A stretch of 64,000 bases of DNA from Prodigiosinella confusarubida (GCF_002847015.1 NZ_CP025085.1:2356001-2420000); one strand, 5' to 3'; positions 1-10,479 are shown, counted from the first letter of the stretch. Notes: generated by a model from the sequence alone, not told the origin. Numbers and translations: made by a program.

Positions 1-624
1 GGACAGAACTGGGCCGAGGAAATACCACTGTACTCCGCGCTGGAGATAGAAACGGTCAGCGGCCAGTTACCGCCGGCCGTTTGGTTATTCATTGATGTGA
101 TTGACATGGATTGTCGTGAGCGGGAGCTGACGTGCAACGCAAATTTCTGGCAGGCCGTGCAGACCGAGCTGCTGCCGTTGGCGGCACAGCACACCTCTTT
201 TAGCGATGATCCACAGCGAACCGTGGTAGCCGGCCAAAGTTATGGTGGACTGGCGGCGTTGTATGCCGGTTTGCACTGGCCACACCGGTTTGGTCGGGTG
301 TTGACCCAATCCGGTTCGTTCTGGTGGCCGAATCTGAAGTTCATCACTCAGTTTAACGCGTGCGACAGCCATGAGCCCGGTTGGCTGGTGGAACAGGTAC
401 GACAAGGTGTCGGCACACAAACGCCACTGACCATCTTTCAGGAAGCGGGTGATCGTGAACAAGATATTGATTTTGTCAATCAGCAGATGAACCAGGCGCT
501 GGTCGCCGCCGGACATCGGGTGAATTACCGCGTCTACGCCGGTGGTCATGATGCGCTCTGCTGGCGCGGTGGCCTGATTGATGGCACTCGCTGGTTGCTG
601 GCTGATGTGGCCGGATACGAATGA
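1..624 (+). CDS. cbsH: Ferric-siderophore esterase/peptidase, Fes family (CbsH), 3' part only
   Basis: The reading frame is open from the first base of the window, so the N-terminal part lies outside. The visible 207 residues match the catalytic half of Fes-type alpha/beta hydrolases: the nucleophile elbow G-Q-S-Y-G-G lies near 232-249, followed by A-L-Y-A-G-L-H-W-P and S-Q/T-Q-S-G-S-F-W-W-P, and the catalytic His is in G-G-H-D near 541-552. In Dickeya the Fes homologue CbsH acts in the cytoplasm on chrysobactin, releasing iron after import (established knowledge). It is followed after 23 bases by an MbtH gene and the NRPS, the same order as E. coli fes-ybdZ-entF, which supports a siderophore operon. 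An unlinked esterase is unlikely given this context. Confidence 0.88.
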   Translation, partial: GQNWAEEIPLYSALEIETVSGQLPPAVWLFIDVIDMDCRERELTCNANFWQAVQTELLPLAAQHTSFSDDPQRTVVAGQSYGGLAALYAGLHWPHRFGRVLTQSGSFWWPNLKFITQFNACDSHEPGWLVEQVRQGVGTQTPLTIFQEAGDREQDIDFVNQQMNQALVAAGHRVNYRVYAGGHDALCWRGGLIDGTRWLLADVAGYE

Positions 625-647
625 AACCAACAGATGAGGTGATATGA

Positions 648-875
648 ATGCATCAGGAACAGCAAAACCCGTTTGATGATGACAGCCTGGTCTTTTCAGT
701 GCTGATGAATGAACGTCGGCAATACAGCCTGTGGCCGGTGTTCGCGGCATTACCCACGGGGTGGGAAAGGGTATTCGGACCACAATCGCGGGCGTCTTGC
801 ATTGAGTACATCGAAAATCACTGGCTCGACATGCGACCGGCTGACCTGAAAACCATATCGGTGACTGAACGCTGA
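648..875 (+). CDS. MbtH-like NRPS accessory protein (YbdZ type)
   Basis: This 75-residue protein has the MbtH signature: N-P-F-D-D near the N-terminus, N-E-R-R-Q-Y-S-L-W-P at about residues 22-31, and the conserved tryptophans in T-G-W and N-H-W. MbtH proteins bind NRPS adenylation domains and help them fold and activate amino acids. The start ATG at 648 follows a GAGGTGAT ribosome site; another ATG four bases upstream is out of frame and gives only a ten-codon ORF. It sits between cbsH and the NRPS, exactly where ybdZ lies between fes and entF, so CbsF is its expected partner. Confidence 0.93.
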   Translation: MHQEQQNPFDDDSLVFSVLMNERRQYSLWPVFAALPTGWERVFGPQSRASCIEYIENHWLDMRPADLKTISVTER

Positions 876-934
876 GAGCGCGAATTATCAGCCGGTATTG
901 CAATATTTCCCCGTTGCGAAGTAAGGAAAACAAC

Positions 935-3900
935 GTGTCTGAAACAATGTTAACGCCTGATGTTCAGGCGGAATATCTGGAACTGCCCCTGATTGCCGCC
1001 CAGCCTGGAATCTGGATTGCTGATCAAATCGCCAGCCAACGTAATACGTTTACTGTGGCACATGCTGTTGAATTGTGCGGGAGTCTGGATCGTCGCTGTC
1101 TTGATGCCGCCATCCGTCAGGGATTGGCGGAGGCGGATACGGTTCATGCCTGTTTTTATCTGGACGATGAGGGTACGCCGTTACAACGCATTCCCCGGCG
1201 ATGGACGCCGCAGCAGGTTATCGCCCCGGAATGGCTGGACTTGAGTCAGGAGGCGGAAGGAGAATCCGCCGCACGTGCGCTGATGGCTGACGACCTCGCC
1301 GCTGAACTGTCGGCTGATGGGCAGCGTCCGTTATATCGTCAGGTCGTGATACGCGTTTCAGACTATCCTGAACGCTGGTTTTGGTATCAGCGCTTCCATC
1401 ATCTGCAATTGGATGGTTTCGCTTTTGATGCGCTGACCCGACGTATTGTGGATATCTATAATGCGCTGTGTCGCGGACGACAACCCGCCGACACGCCATT
1501 TGTCCCATTCGTGCGGGTGGTAGAGGAATATCAGCACTGGCAGAACACACCGGCTTATCAATGCGCCGCTGCATTCTGGCAGCAACATGCCAGTGACTTA
1601 GCCACGCCCGTCTCGCTGGCGACAGAAGTATGTCATCCGGTGCCTGAAGGAACCCGCACGCTACATCAACATTTGTCAGTCGATGCGTCACTGTTTGATG
1701 CACTGAAATGCGATACGCGGTTACAACAGGTACAGCCAACGGACATCGTGATGGCGGCGTTATATGTCTACCTCTACCGAATGAGCGGTGAATCACGTTT
1801 GTCGGTGGGTTTCCCATTTATGCGGCGCATGGGGTCGGAGGCGTTATGCGCCACGGGTCCAGTGGTTAACGTATTGCCGCTGCAATTGACTCTGCAACCG
1901 GATATGACGCTGATCGACGTTACACTGGCATTGGTGCGTGAGATCAAGGCAGTACGTCGCCATCAACGTTATGAGGCGGAACAACTGCGGCGTGACCTTG
2001 GTCTGGTGGGCAGCAGCCAAGGATTGTATGGCCCGGTTATCAATTTCAAGATCTATAACACTGAACTGAGACTGAATGGGGTGCCTGCCGTCACTCATAC
2101 ACTAGCGATGGGGCCGATCGACGATCTGGAATTTGAGCTCGGTTTCCATGACGGCACACTTCATCTGGAGCTGGTGGCCAATCCGACACGTTATGATCGG
2201 CAAACGCTGCAATGGCATGCCGAGCGTATCGATTACCTGCTGCATCAATTGGTGCAGCAACCACAACAGGCGATTGGTCTACTGTCATTGATCAACGACG
2301 CTGAGCGACAGCGTGTTGCTGGTTGGGGCAGCGGTCCACTCCTGAGTATGCCTTCCGGCGTGGAATCCGTACTGGATATGTTTTTACAGCAGGTAGTAAA
2401 ACAGCCGGATGCGGTAGCGTTGATCTGTGGCGATGAGCGGCTCAGCTACCAGGAGTTGTCGGCCAGAGTAATGCGGCTGGCGAGGGTATTGATAGATCAG
2501 GGCGTGGGATCTGAGGATGTGGTGGCGATCGGTATTCCTCGCTCGGTGGATTCGCTGGTGGCTATTTTCGGTGTACTGGCCAGCGGTGCCGCCTATATGC
2601 CGTTGGATCTGGATTATCCACGAGAACGTCTGATGCTGATGTGCGAGGATGCCAGACCGGTGCTGCTGCTGACGTATCGAGCGGTTGCGCCGCAACTGCC
2701 GGAACTGTCGCAGAGGTTATATCTGGATGATGCTGTGGTACGGGCTGCATGTGATGCCATGTCGCCGTTACCGGTGAGCAATGCCGAACGTCGTGAAACT
2801 CTGCGCAGCGAACATCTGGCCTACATGATCTATACCTCTGGTTCAACCGGACGGCCGAAAGGGGTGATGAGCACTCACGGTGGGTTGCTAAACCTGCTGC
2901 TTTCCCATGCCACCTTGCTGTTTGGTCCGGCGATTGAAAAATTTTCTCGGCAACATGGTCGTCGTATGCGCGCCGGTCATAGCGCGTCATTCTCGTTTGA
3001 CTCGTCATGGGAACCGCTGTTTTGCCTGATGCTGGGCAGTGAACTGTGTATTTTCGATGAAGAGTTACGTCGTGATGCCTGGGCGCTGGTGCAGCACATG
3101 AAGCAGATGCCCATCGATTTGCTGGATATCACGCCCTCATTTTTATCACAGTTGATCGACAGCGGTTTGCTGGAACCTGACAACCACCAACCGGCCTTCA
3201 TTATGATTGGCGGGGAAGCGGCCACACCACGGCTGTGGCAACTTATGCAGCAGCACCCGGAAATCGATATTCACAACTACTACGGGCCGTCGGAATATAC
3301 CATCGACACATTGGGCGCCAGCATTGGGGTGGCGGATCAACCGGTAATCGGTCGACCGGTCGCCAATACTGAGGTCTGGTTACTGGATCATCGTTTACAG
3401 CCGGTACCACCGGGTGTGGCGGGAGAGCTGTACATCGCCGGCGCGGGGATCGCGCGGGGTTATCTGCGCCGTCCAGATCTGACAGCTGCTCGCTTTGTGG
3501 CCAATCCGTTCCGCTGCGGCGAGGTAATGTACCGTACCGGTGATCTGATGCGCTGGCGTAGCGATGGTCAGTTGGCATTTATCGGGCGGGTGGATCACCA
3601 GATTAAAGTTCGTGGTTTCCGGGTTGAGCTGGGCGAAGTGGAAAATGCGCTGGTTGCGTTACCGCAGGTCAGTACCGCGGTAGTTATTGCGGAATCGATA
3701 GGCGTCACACATCGATTGATTGGTTATTGTTCGGTGCCGGATGATGCTTTGCGTGCAATGGCGGATATTTCCGGCGGTCTGCTGGCGCAACTGGCGACGC
3801 AATTACCCGAGTATATGCTGCCGTCCGTACTGGTGGTGATGGAGACGTTACCGCTGACCGTCAACGGGAAAATCGACCGTCAGGCGTTGCCTCGGCCACA

Positions 3901-6900
3901 GCCGGTTGCTCTGACGCAGGGGCGTGAGGCGAAAAATGAGCAGGAAGCCCTGCTTTGCCAGTCGATTGCCGCATTGCTGGGGCTGGAACGTATGGGAGCC
4001 GATGATGATTTCTTCGCCTTGGGCGGCGACAGTATTTCCGCTATGGGGTTGGGAACGTTATTGCGTCGGGCCGGCTGGCAGTTACGTCCACGGGAAATCT
4101 TTGCTCAGCGAACGCCGGCACGAATGGTATTGGCGATGCAGCCGGTTGATACGGGGAATACCTTGCCGTCGGTGCTGCAACAGGGCGCCATTGACGGACT
4201 GCCGATTTTGCACTGGTTTGCGCAACAACAGGGAATCGATTGTTGTTTCGCACACGGTGTATTTTTACAGGTGCCGGCCGGGTTACAGCTAACGCATGTC
4301 GAGCAGGCGCTGGCCGCACTGACTACAGCACATCCGGCATTGGCGGCGTTTACTCGCGACAATCGGCTGATTGTTGGTGAAACACCCCCGATTGAGGTCA
4401 CGGCACGTGGTTGTGTATGGACAGTAACCGATGATCTGGCCTCCAGCGCGGAACTGGCGTTTGAAGCAGTCATCGAACAACTGGATTCTGCCGCCGGTCG
4501 GATGGTTCAGGCGGCGCTGCTGCAAGACGAACACCAGTCTTGCGGGTTGGTGTTGGTGATTCATCATCTGGTGGTGGATGGCGTATCGTGGCGGGTACTG
4601 TTGCCCGAATTACAACAGGCAGCAAATGCCGCAATGGCCGGGCAGACTATTACGCTGGCGGCGGAAGAGTACTCCCTGCATGATTGGTCAGCATATCTAC
4701 AGGCGGATATGCCACGGCGGCGAGCTGAACTGCCATTCTGGCAGTCGATGCTGCAAGACGCGGTGCCGAGGCTGGGACACCGGGAGCTGGATCGTGAATA
4801 CGATCGTCAGCACACACAGTGTGAAAAACGTCTTTTGCTGGGAACGGCGCAAACTGCGGCGTTGCTGGGGGTGCTGCCCCGCTACTATCGGGCCAGTGTC
4901 GAAGAAGTGCTGCTGTGTACATTGAGCATGGCATGCGCTCGGCGATATACAGTTTCCCAACTGCGTTTCACGCTGGAATCTCATGGGCGTATCGACGCCG
5001 GGCATGGTGTGGATCTGGCGCGTACGGTCGGCTGGCTGACGGCAGAATATCCGGTGCAGATTGGCTGGGCTGCCGTGGGTGATGATCTACCCTGGCAGGC
5101 TATCCGGGCGGTAAAGCGTGTTCTGCGGGCGGTGCCGGATCGCGGTATTGGCTACGGCGTGCTGCGTTATCTGGATACCGACAACGAAAATGTGCTGGCT
5201 ACACTGGAGCAACAGTATGCGCCGGAAATCCTCTTCAATTACCTGGGGCGCTTTGCTGCCGGGGAGGGCGAATGGACGCCCCAGCGCACGCCACACCATT
5301 TCCGTGATGCGTTCGCGGTGGCGCAAGACCGTCAGATGCGTCTGGGCCATGCGCTGGAAGTGAATATTTTTGTTGATGAGCACCCGGCAGATTCCCGTCT
5401 GGCGATTAACTGGGGGTGGGCCGAAAGCCTGTTTACCGAACACGATATTGATGAACTGCATCGGGCAATGGCTCAGGCGGTGAATACGCTGCTGGCGTTC
5501 GCTCAACAGGATCCCCTGCGGGCGGCTGACACACTGGTTGCTGCGGACGTTGCTCTGCCGAGAGTAACGGACGACGATTTAGCCCAATTGACACGAACGT
5601 ATGGACCATTGGCTGATGTGTTGCCCGTTCTGCCGCTACAACTCGGATTACTGTTTCATGCCCAGGTGTCTGAAACGGCGGGGAGTTATAATTCGCTAAC
5701 CCGTCTGTCATTAAGCGGCTCGCTGCCGGCGGCGCATCTCCGTCGTGCGCTGGAAGCGGTGGTGCGCCATCACCCTCAGTTGGCGGCCCGTTTCGATACT
5801 GAACAGACGTTGACACCGTTACAGTTATTACCGTTACTGCGTGATGACACGGCTTATTGGTCGTTAGATGTGCAGTCGTTGCCGGCACTGGACATACAGA
5901 ACGAGGCGGCAGCGTTGCTGGCGCTGGAAAAAGTGGAGCTGGCACGGGATCTGTTTCATCAACCGGGCGCCATGCTTCATGCACTGCTGGTTCAGCATGC
6001 CGACGAACCACGTTATACGCTGTTTCTTACCGCCCACCATCTGGTGGTGGATGGCTGGTCGACACCGGTATTGTTGCGCGATCTGTTCACCGTATTACAC
6101 CATGGCGAAGCCGCGCTGGATGCGCATCGTGTCAGTTATCCTGACGTTATTCGTCAACTGGTGGCACGAGATCGTGCTATTTCCCGTCAGCACTGGCAGC
6201 GCGTTTTGCAAGGTGTCCGTCCGACCCTGCTATTTGGCGAGGCGTCGCCTACCAGTGAGGTCAGTGAACTGGAACTGTTGCTGGAACCCGCGCTCGAACA
6301 GGGGTTGGTAAGTTGTTGCCGGCAGCATGGGCTAACGCTCAATACCTTGATGCAGGGTATCTGGGGTGTGTTATTGAGTGCCTACAGCGGATTTGATGAT
6401 GTCATTTTCGGCTCTCCGGTGTCGGGGCGCTTCGGTCAGATCGACGGTCTGGAGCAGCATGTCGGGTTATTCAGTAATACGCTGCCGGTACGAGTGCAAC
6501 TGGATGTGCAACAATCGCTATTAAGCCAGCTATCCGGTTTGCAGGCTCAGCAAATTCAACTGATTGAGCATGATGATCTGGGGCTGGGAGAGATTCAGCA
6601 ATTGGCTGGCAGCGGCACACTTTTTGATACCCTGTTGGTGGTGGAAAACTACCCCGATCACGGTGTACCCGGTGAAGGTGTAATGGGGGTGCGTTGTGAC
6701 GGTATCCACAACCGTGGTTACACCCATTATCCGTTGACTCTGCTGGTATTACCCGGCGAACGCTTGCGTCTGCTAATGGAGTATCGGGCGAATGTACCGC
6801 AGCCCCGTCGTTTGGCGCAGCGTTTGTTGATGTTGCTGGAGCAACTGGTTAAGCGACCAGAAGTACCGCTTGGTGAATGGGTGCTACAGACTTCGGACGA

Positions 6901-9511
6901 GCAAGCGCTGCTGGCCGTCGTCAATCAGACCGATCATTTCGTTCCCGCAGGAACCCTGCATCAGGCAGTGGCCGAACAGGCGTACCGCACACCGGAACGT
7001 GTGGCGTTGGTAGATGGAGAACATCAACTGACTTACCGTCAGATGCGGATACAAACCCGTTTGCTATTGGATCGATTGATAAACGCCGGGGTGCGACCGG
7101 GAGACATCGTGGCGGTGGCGTTGCCGCGTTCAGTGCGGCTCAGTTTGGCGCTGATGGCGATTCTGGAAGCCGGTGCCGCCTGGTTGCCGCTGGATACGGG
7201 CTACCCTGATGATCGCCTGGAGTTAATGGTGAACGACGCCCAACCCCGGCTGATTATTACAGAAAGTCACTTACAGTCGCGTTTTGCGCCACTCGCCATG
7301 ACACTGCTGTTGGATCGGCTGGCGGCGGCTGAGGTGGAACTGCCGCCGGTATCATCGGTGGTGGCGGTAGACCCGCGACAGGCCGCCTATGTGATTTATA
7401 CCTCTGGTTCAACCGGGCGTCCCAAAGGTGTGGTGGTTAGCCATCAGGCGATCGTTAATCGTTTGTGGTGGATGCAGGATTGTTATGCGCTCACTGACGA
7501 TGATGTGGTATTGCAGAAAACGCCGTGCAGCTTTGACGTATCGGTGTGGGAATTCTTCTGGCCGTTGATGACCGGCGCACGTCTGGTCATGGCGCCGCCG
7601 GAAGCGCATCGCGATCCGGATGCGCTGCGGCAACTGATTGCCGATTATGCCGTCACTACCCTGCATTTTGTGCCGTCAATGCTGGCCGCCTGGGTCGGCG
7701 CGCTGGAAATGCGCCAGCGTCAGGACGTTGGATGCGATAGCTTGAGACGCGTATTTTGTAGCGGCGAAGCGCTGTCGCGAGATCTGGCCGAAAGTTATCA
7801 GGCGCTGGTTGCCGCGCCGTTGCATAACCTGTATGGCCCGACGGAAGCCGCTGTGGACGTTACATATCAGCCTGCGTCGGGTGACGCGCTGGCACGGTGT
7901 TATGCGCCAGGCGTTCCGATCGGGAAACCAGTATGGAATACCCGGTTATATATACTGGATCGCTATCTGCGCCCGGTTCCTGTTGGTGTCGCGGGTGATC
8001 TCTATCTGTGTGGTGTGCAACTGGCGGAAGGCTATTGGCGACGTCCAGATCTGACGGCGAGCCGTTTTATCGCCGATCCTTTTGCGTCAGGCGAACGGAT
8101 GTATCGCACGGGTGATATCGCCCGCTGGCTGGAAGACGGCGCGGTGGAATATCTTGGCCGTAGTGACGATCAGCTAAAAATCCGTGGACAACGCATTGAG
8201 CTGGGTGAAATCGAGCAGCAACTGCTGGCACAGCCCGGTATCGCACAGGCGGTGGTGTGCGCCCGGGAACTGGGGGAACACGGAAATCGCTTGCGTGGCG
8301 CGGATGCCCGCCAACTGGTGGCCTGGGTGATCCCGCAGGAAGGAACCTCTCTGGATGCTGATGCATTACATCAGGCGCTGGCGCGGCAATTACCTGCCCA
8401 CATGCTGCCGGTCAGCTATGTACAAATGGACAATTTCCCGCTTAGCGCTAATGGCAAGCTGGATCGCAACGCATTGCCGGCACCCGCCGCGCCGCAGAAT
8501 AGCGGACGTTTACCCAGATCGGACGGCGAACGTTTACTGGCGACGCTATTCGCCGATGCACTAGAACGCGAAACCGTCTTCGCTGACGATGATTTCTTTG
8601 TTTTGGGCGGTCATTCATTGTTGGCAATGCGTCTGGCGGCGGACATCCGTCGTCGTCTGAACCGGTCATTATCCGTCGGGCAGATCATGGTGGCACGTAG
8701 CGTTGAAAATATCGCTGCACTGCTGGACGGCACGACGGATGCCGATTCAGCGGAAAACCGGGGGATGGGGGACATTCTGCCACTGCGCACGGGTCGGGGT
8801 CCGACACTATTCTGTCTGCATCCGGCATCGGGTTTTGCCTGGCAATACACGGGGCTGCTGCGTTATCTGAGCGGACGTTACCCGCTGGTCGGCTTACAGT
8901 CGCCACGACCACAAGGTGGGATTGCCGATTGTGATTCGCTGGAGGAGATGTGCGAACGCTATCTGGTCACCATTCGTCACATTCAGCCGCAGGGGCCGTA
9001 TTTTCTGTTGGGGTATTCGCTGGGCGGTACGCTCGCTCACGGCATCGCCGCACGCTTGACACAGGTTGGTGAACGGGTGGCTTTTTTGGGGCTACTGGAT
9101 ACCTATCCGGTGGAAGGACAGGACTGGAGCGGGCCGAGTGAAGAGGACGCGCGTCATGAAGTGATGCGTGAACAGGCGGCGTTTATGGCGGCGGCGGAAG
9201 AGGAACCCGATCCGCAACTGCGTGCTGAAAAGGCTACCATGCTCAACAGCATAGTGGCGAATTATCAGGATGCAGTGCGTCTGCTTTCGCAGGCCGTCAC
9301 TCCGGATTATCACGGTGAAGTAACCCTGTTTGTGGCGACGCACACGTTGCCTGCGGGAATGGATATTCAGTCAACCTGGGCACCGTATGTGAGTTCTCTG
9401 GCGCTATATCCGCAGCCTTGTGAGCATGCTGATATCCTCTCCCCGGCATCGCTGGAGCGTCTGGGGCCGTTGCTGAATCGGTTGTTGGCGGAATATTCGG
9501 AACTGGCATAG
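935..9511 (+). CDS. cbsF: Chrysobactin NRPS CbsF: C-A-T-E-C-A-T-TE
   Basis: Two-module NRPS of 2858 residues. The start is taken as GTG at 935, which has AAGGA about 8 bases upstream; an in-frame TTG at 914 and ATG at 947 are alternatives. Approximate order: C1 (10-430, HHxxxDG at 154); A1 (480-980, YTSGSTGRPKG at 631); carrier with LGGDS near 1030; epimerization domain (1085-1530, HHLVVDGVSW at 1209); C2 (1540-1980, HHLVVDGWS at 1700); A2 (2010-2515, same A3 motif at 2152); carrier LGGHS near 2560; thioesterase with GYSLGG at 2694 and His in the C-E-H-A-D stretch near 2829. The A2 pocket reads like EntF serine (FDVSVWE, LHFVPS, FCSGEA, LYGPTEAAVD). A1 carries Glu and Asp at pocket positions, fitting a cationic side chain. 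With the E domain this predicts D-Lys then L-Ser, i.e. DHB-D-Lys-L-Ser, chrysobactin. The A1 pocket assignment is by eye. Confidence 0.93.
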   Translation: MSETMLTPDVQAEYLELPLIAAQPGIWIADQIASQRNTFTVAHAVELCGSLDRRCLDAAIRQGLAEADTVHACFYLDDEGTPLQRIPRRWTPQQVIAPEWLDLSQEAEGESAARALMADDLAAELSADGQRPLYRQVVIRVSDYPERWFWYQRFHHLQLDGFAFDALTRRIVDIYNALCRGRQPADTPFVPFVRVVEEYQHWQNTPAYQCAAAFWQQHASDLATPVSLATEVCHPVPEGTRTLHQHLSVDASLFDALKCDTRLQQVQPTDIVMAALYVYLYRMSGESRLSVGFPFMRRMGSEALCATGPVVNVLPLQLTLQPDMTLIDVTLALVREIKAVRRHQRYEAEQLRRDLGLVGSSQGLYGPVINFKIYNTELRLNGVPAVTHTLAMGPIDDLEFELGFHDGTLHLELVANPTRYDRQTLQWHAERIDYLLHQLVQQPQQAIGLLSLINDAERQRVAGWGSGPLLSMPSGVESVLDMFLQQVVKQPDAVALICGDERLSYQELSARVMRLARVLIDQGVGSEDVVAIGIPRSVDSLVAIFGVLASGAAYMPLDLDYPRERLMLMCEDARPVLLLTYRAVAPQLPELSQRLYLDDAVVRAACDAMSPLPVSNAERRETLRSEHLAYMIYTSGSTGRPKGVMSTHGGLLNLLLSHATLLFGPAIEKFSRQHGRRMRAGHSASFSFDSSWEPLFCLMLGSELCIFDEELRRDAWALVQHMKQMPIDLLDITPSFLSQLIDSGLLEPDNHQPAFIMIGGEAATPRLWQLMQQHPEIDIHNYYGPSEYTIDTLGASIGVADQPVIGRPVANTEVWLLDHRLQPVPPGVAGELYIAGAGIARGYLRRPDLTAARFVANPFRCGEVMYRTGDLMRWRSDGQLAFIGRVDHQIKVRGFRVELGEVENALVALPQVSTAVVIAESIGVTHRLIGYCSVPDDALRAMADISGGLLAQLATQLPEYMLPSVLVVMETLPLTVNGKIDRQALPRPQPVALTQGREAKNEQEALLCQSIAALLGLERMGADDDFFALGGDSISAMGLGTLLRRAGWQLRPREIFAQRTPARMVLAMQPVDTGNTLPSVLQQGAIDGLPILHWFAQQQGIDCCFAHGVFLQVPAGLQLTHVEQALAALTTAHPALAAFTRDNRLIVGETPPIEVTARGCVWTVTDDLASSAELAFEAVIEQLDSAAGRMVQAALLQDEHQSCGLVLVIHHLVVDGVSWRVLLPELQQAANAAMAGQTITLAAEEYSLHDWSAYLQADMPRRRAELPFWQSMLQDAVPRLGHRELDREYDRQHTQCEKRLLLGTAQTAALLGVLPRYYRASVEEVLLCTLSMACARRYTVSQLRFTLESHGRIDAGHGVDLARTVGWLTAEYPVQIGWAAVGDDLPWQAIRAVKRVLRAVPDRGIGYGVLRYLDTDNENVLATLEQQYAPEILFNYLGRFAAGEGEWTPQRTPHHFRDAFAVAQDRQMRLGHALEVNIFVDEHPADSRLAINWGWAESLFTEHDIDELHRAMAQAVNTLLAFAQQDPLRAADTLVAADVALPRVTDDDLAQLTRTYGPLADVLPVLPLQLGLLFHAQVSETAGSYNSLTRLSLSGSLPAAHLRRALEAVVRHHPQLAARFDTEQTLTPLQLLPLLRDDTAYWSLDVQSLPALDIQNEAAALLALEKVELARDLFHQPGAMLHALLVQHADEPRYTLFLTAHHLVVDGWSTPVLLRDLFTVLHHGEAALDAHRVSYPDVIRQLVARDRAISRQHWQRVLQGVRPTLLFGEASPTSEVSELELLLEPALEQGLVSCCRQHGLTLNTLMQGIWGVLLSAYSGFDDVIFGSPVSGRFGQIDGLEQHVGLFSNTLPVRVQLDVQQSLLSQLSGLQAQQIQLIEHDDLGLGEIQQLAGSGTLFDTLLVVENYPDHGVPGEGVMGVRCDGIHNRGYTHYPLTLLVLPGERLRLLMEYRANVPQPRRLAQRLLMLLEQLVKRPEVPLGEWVLQTSDEQALLAVVNQTDHFVPAGTLHQAVAEQAYRTPERVALVDGEHQLTYRQMRIQTRLLLDRLINAGVRPGDIVAVALPRSVRLSLALMAILEAGAAWLPLDTGYPDDRLELMVNDAQPRLIITESHLQSRFAPLAMTLLLDRLAAAEVELPPVSSVVAVDPRQAAYVIYTSGSTGRPKGVVVSHQAIVNRLWWMQDCYALTDDDVVLQKTPCSFDVSVWEFFWPLMTGARLVMAPPEAHRDPDALRQLIADYAVTTLHFVPSMLAAWVGALEMRQRQDVGCDSLRRVFCSGEALSRDLAESYQALVAAPLHNLYGPTEAAVDVTYQPASGDALARCYAPGVPIGKPVWNTRLYILDRYLRPVPVGVAGDLYLCGVQLAEGYWRRPDLTASRFIADPFASGERMYRTGDIARWLEDGAVEYLGRSDDQLKIRGQRIELGEIEQQLLAQPGIAQAVVCARELGEHGNRLRGADARQLVAWVIPQEGTSLDADALHQALARQLPAHMLPVSYVQMDNFPLSANGKLDRNALPAPAAPQNSGRLPRSDGERLLATLFADALERETVFADDDFFVLGGHSLLAMRLAADIRRRLNRSLSVGQIMVARSVENIAALLDGTTDADSAENRGMGDILPLRTGRGPTLFCLHPASGFAWQYTGLLRYLSGRYPLVGLQSPRPQGGIADCDSLEEMCERYLVTIRHIQPQGPYFLLGYSLGGTLAHGIAARLTQVGERVAFLGLLDTYPVEGQDWSGPSEEDARHEVMREQAAFMAAAEEEPDPQLRAEKATMLNSIVANYQDAVRLLSQAVTPDYHGEVTLFVATHTLPAGMDIQSTWAPYVSSLALYPQPCEHADILSPASLERLGPLLNRLLAEYSELA

Positions 9512-9520
9512 TGGTGCTGA

Positions 9521-9560
9521 CAATGGCCGGGTCGCGGGGGAACCCGTTTCCCGGCCATTG
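9521..9560. terminator. Hairpin between convergent cbsF and fepC
   Basis: Perfect 11-bp inverted repeat: CAATGGCCGGG at 9521-9531 and its complement at 9550-9560, with a GC-rich loop that can pair further. It lies just past the cbsF stop and faces fepC from the other side, so it could end transcripts from both directions. No long T tract follows on either strand, so Rho-independent action is inferred only. Confidence 0.5.
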
Positions 9561-9642
9561 TTATAGCCAGCGTTAAACCATTTTCTCGGGCCGTGGTGAG
9601 CGTTGTTCCGTGGTAACCCTCGAGCAAGAAAAACGGGAAGGT

Positions 9643-10473
9643 TTAGTCTGGCTGACTGCCGGGCGCGAAGTGATAGCGCCCGCATGGAACGATAAGCGGT
9701 GTGTGAGATACCGGGTCGTCAATGATGATACAGGACATGCCAAACACCTCTTTTACCAACTCCGCGTTAATGATATCGGTCGGTTTTCCTTGGGCGATTA
9801 CGCGTCCGGCGTGCATCACGATCAGATGGTCGGCATAACGACAGGCCTGATTTAGATCATGCAGTACGGCGATCAGTGTTCGTCCATGCTGTTGATTCAG
9901 CTCGCGGAACAAGTCCAGCAAGTCAATCTGGTGTGTGATATCCAGCCAGGTCGTTGGTTCATCCAGCAGTAGCAGCGGTGTCTGCTGCGCCAGTACCATG
10001 GCGACCCACACTCGCTGGCGCTGCCCGCCGGATAATTCATCCACGTTGCGCTCGGCCAGCGCACTCACATTTGTCGCTATCATCGCCTGTTCAACCGCTT
10101 CCCTATCGGCTTGACTCCATTGCCGGAGTAGACTCTGATGCGGATATCGACCACGAGCAACCAGATCAGTCACGGTAATGTTGTCTGGAACGATAGTGTG
10201 TTGCGGTAATAAACCAAGCTGACGTGCCAGCGTTTTGGTGGGGATCTGATGAATATTTTTCCCATCCAGCAACACTTCCCCTGCCTGTGGTTTTAACAGT
10301 CGGCACAGTGCACGCAGCAGGGTCGATTTACCGCAGGCGTTGGGACCGATGATGACGCTGAACAGATTTTGTGGAATGGTAACGCTCAGGTCATTCGCAA
10401 TGATTTTATTGTCATACCCAAGTGTCAGGTTTGAAGCATACAAGAGAGGCGGCATTGATGTTCTACTCTTCAT
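9643..10473 (-). CDS. fepC: Ferric-siderophore ABC transporter ATPase, FepC type
   Basis: ATPase subunit of 276 residues. Walker A is GPNACGKST at residues 43-51, the signature LSGGQRQR near 147, and Walker B LLLLDEPT near 166-173, with the siderophore-family T-x-L-D-I-x-H-Q following. It powers import of ferric catecholate siderophore through FepD/FepG. It is the last gene of fepD-fepG-fepC, only 6 bases after fepG, so translational coupling is likely. In the Dickeya literature the chrysobactin importer is, as I recall, called Cbu (BCDG); I use the E. coli names because order and sequence follow fepCGD. Substrate is inferred from the adjacent chrysobactin genes. Confidence 0.93.
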   Translation of the reverse strand: MKSRTSMPPLLYASNLTLGYDNKIIANDLSVTIPQNLFSVIIGPNACGKSTLLRALCRLLKPQAGEVLLDGKNIHQIPTKTLARQLGLLPQHTIVPDNITVTDLVARGRYPHQSLLRQWSQADREAVEQAMIATNVSALAERNVDELSGGQRQRVWVAMVLAQQTPLLLLDEPTTWLDITHQIDLLDLFRELNQQHGRTLIAVLHDLNQACRYADHLIVMHAGRVIAQGKPTDIINAELVKEVFGMSCIIIDDPVSHTPLIVPCGRYHFAPGSQPD

Positions 10474-10479
10474 TGACGG

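Noticed and set aside
85-933. Long minus-strand frame (282 codons) opposite cbsH and the MbtH gene
   Set aside because: It is antisense to two clearly recognised genes, has no known motif, and is typical of GC-rich codon shadow.
1218-1817. Antisense frame inside cbsF, and many like it across cbsF and ndvB
   Set aside because: The plus-strand domains are continuous through them; composition is low in meaning and no ribosome sites fit.
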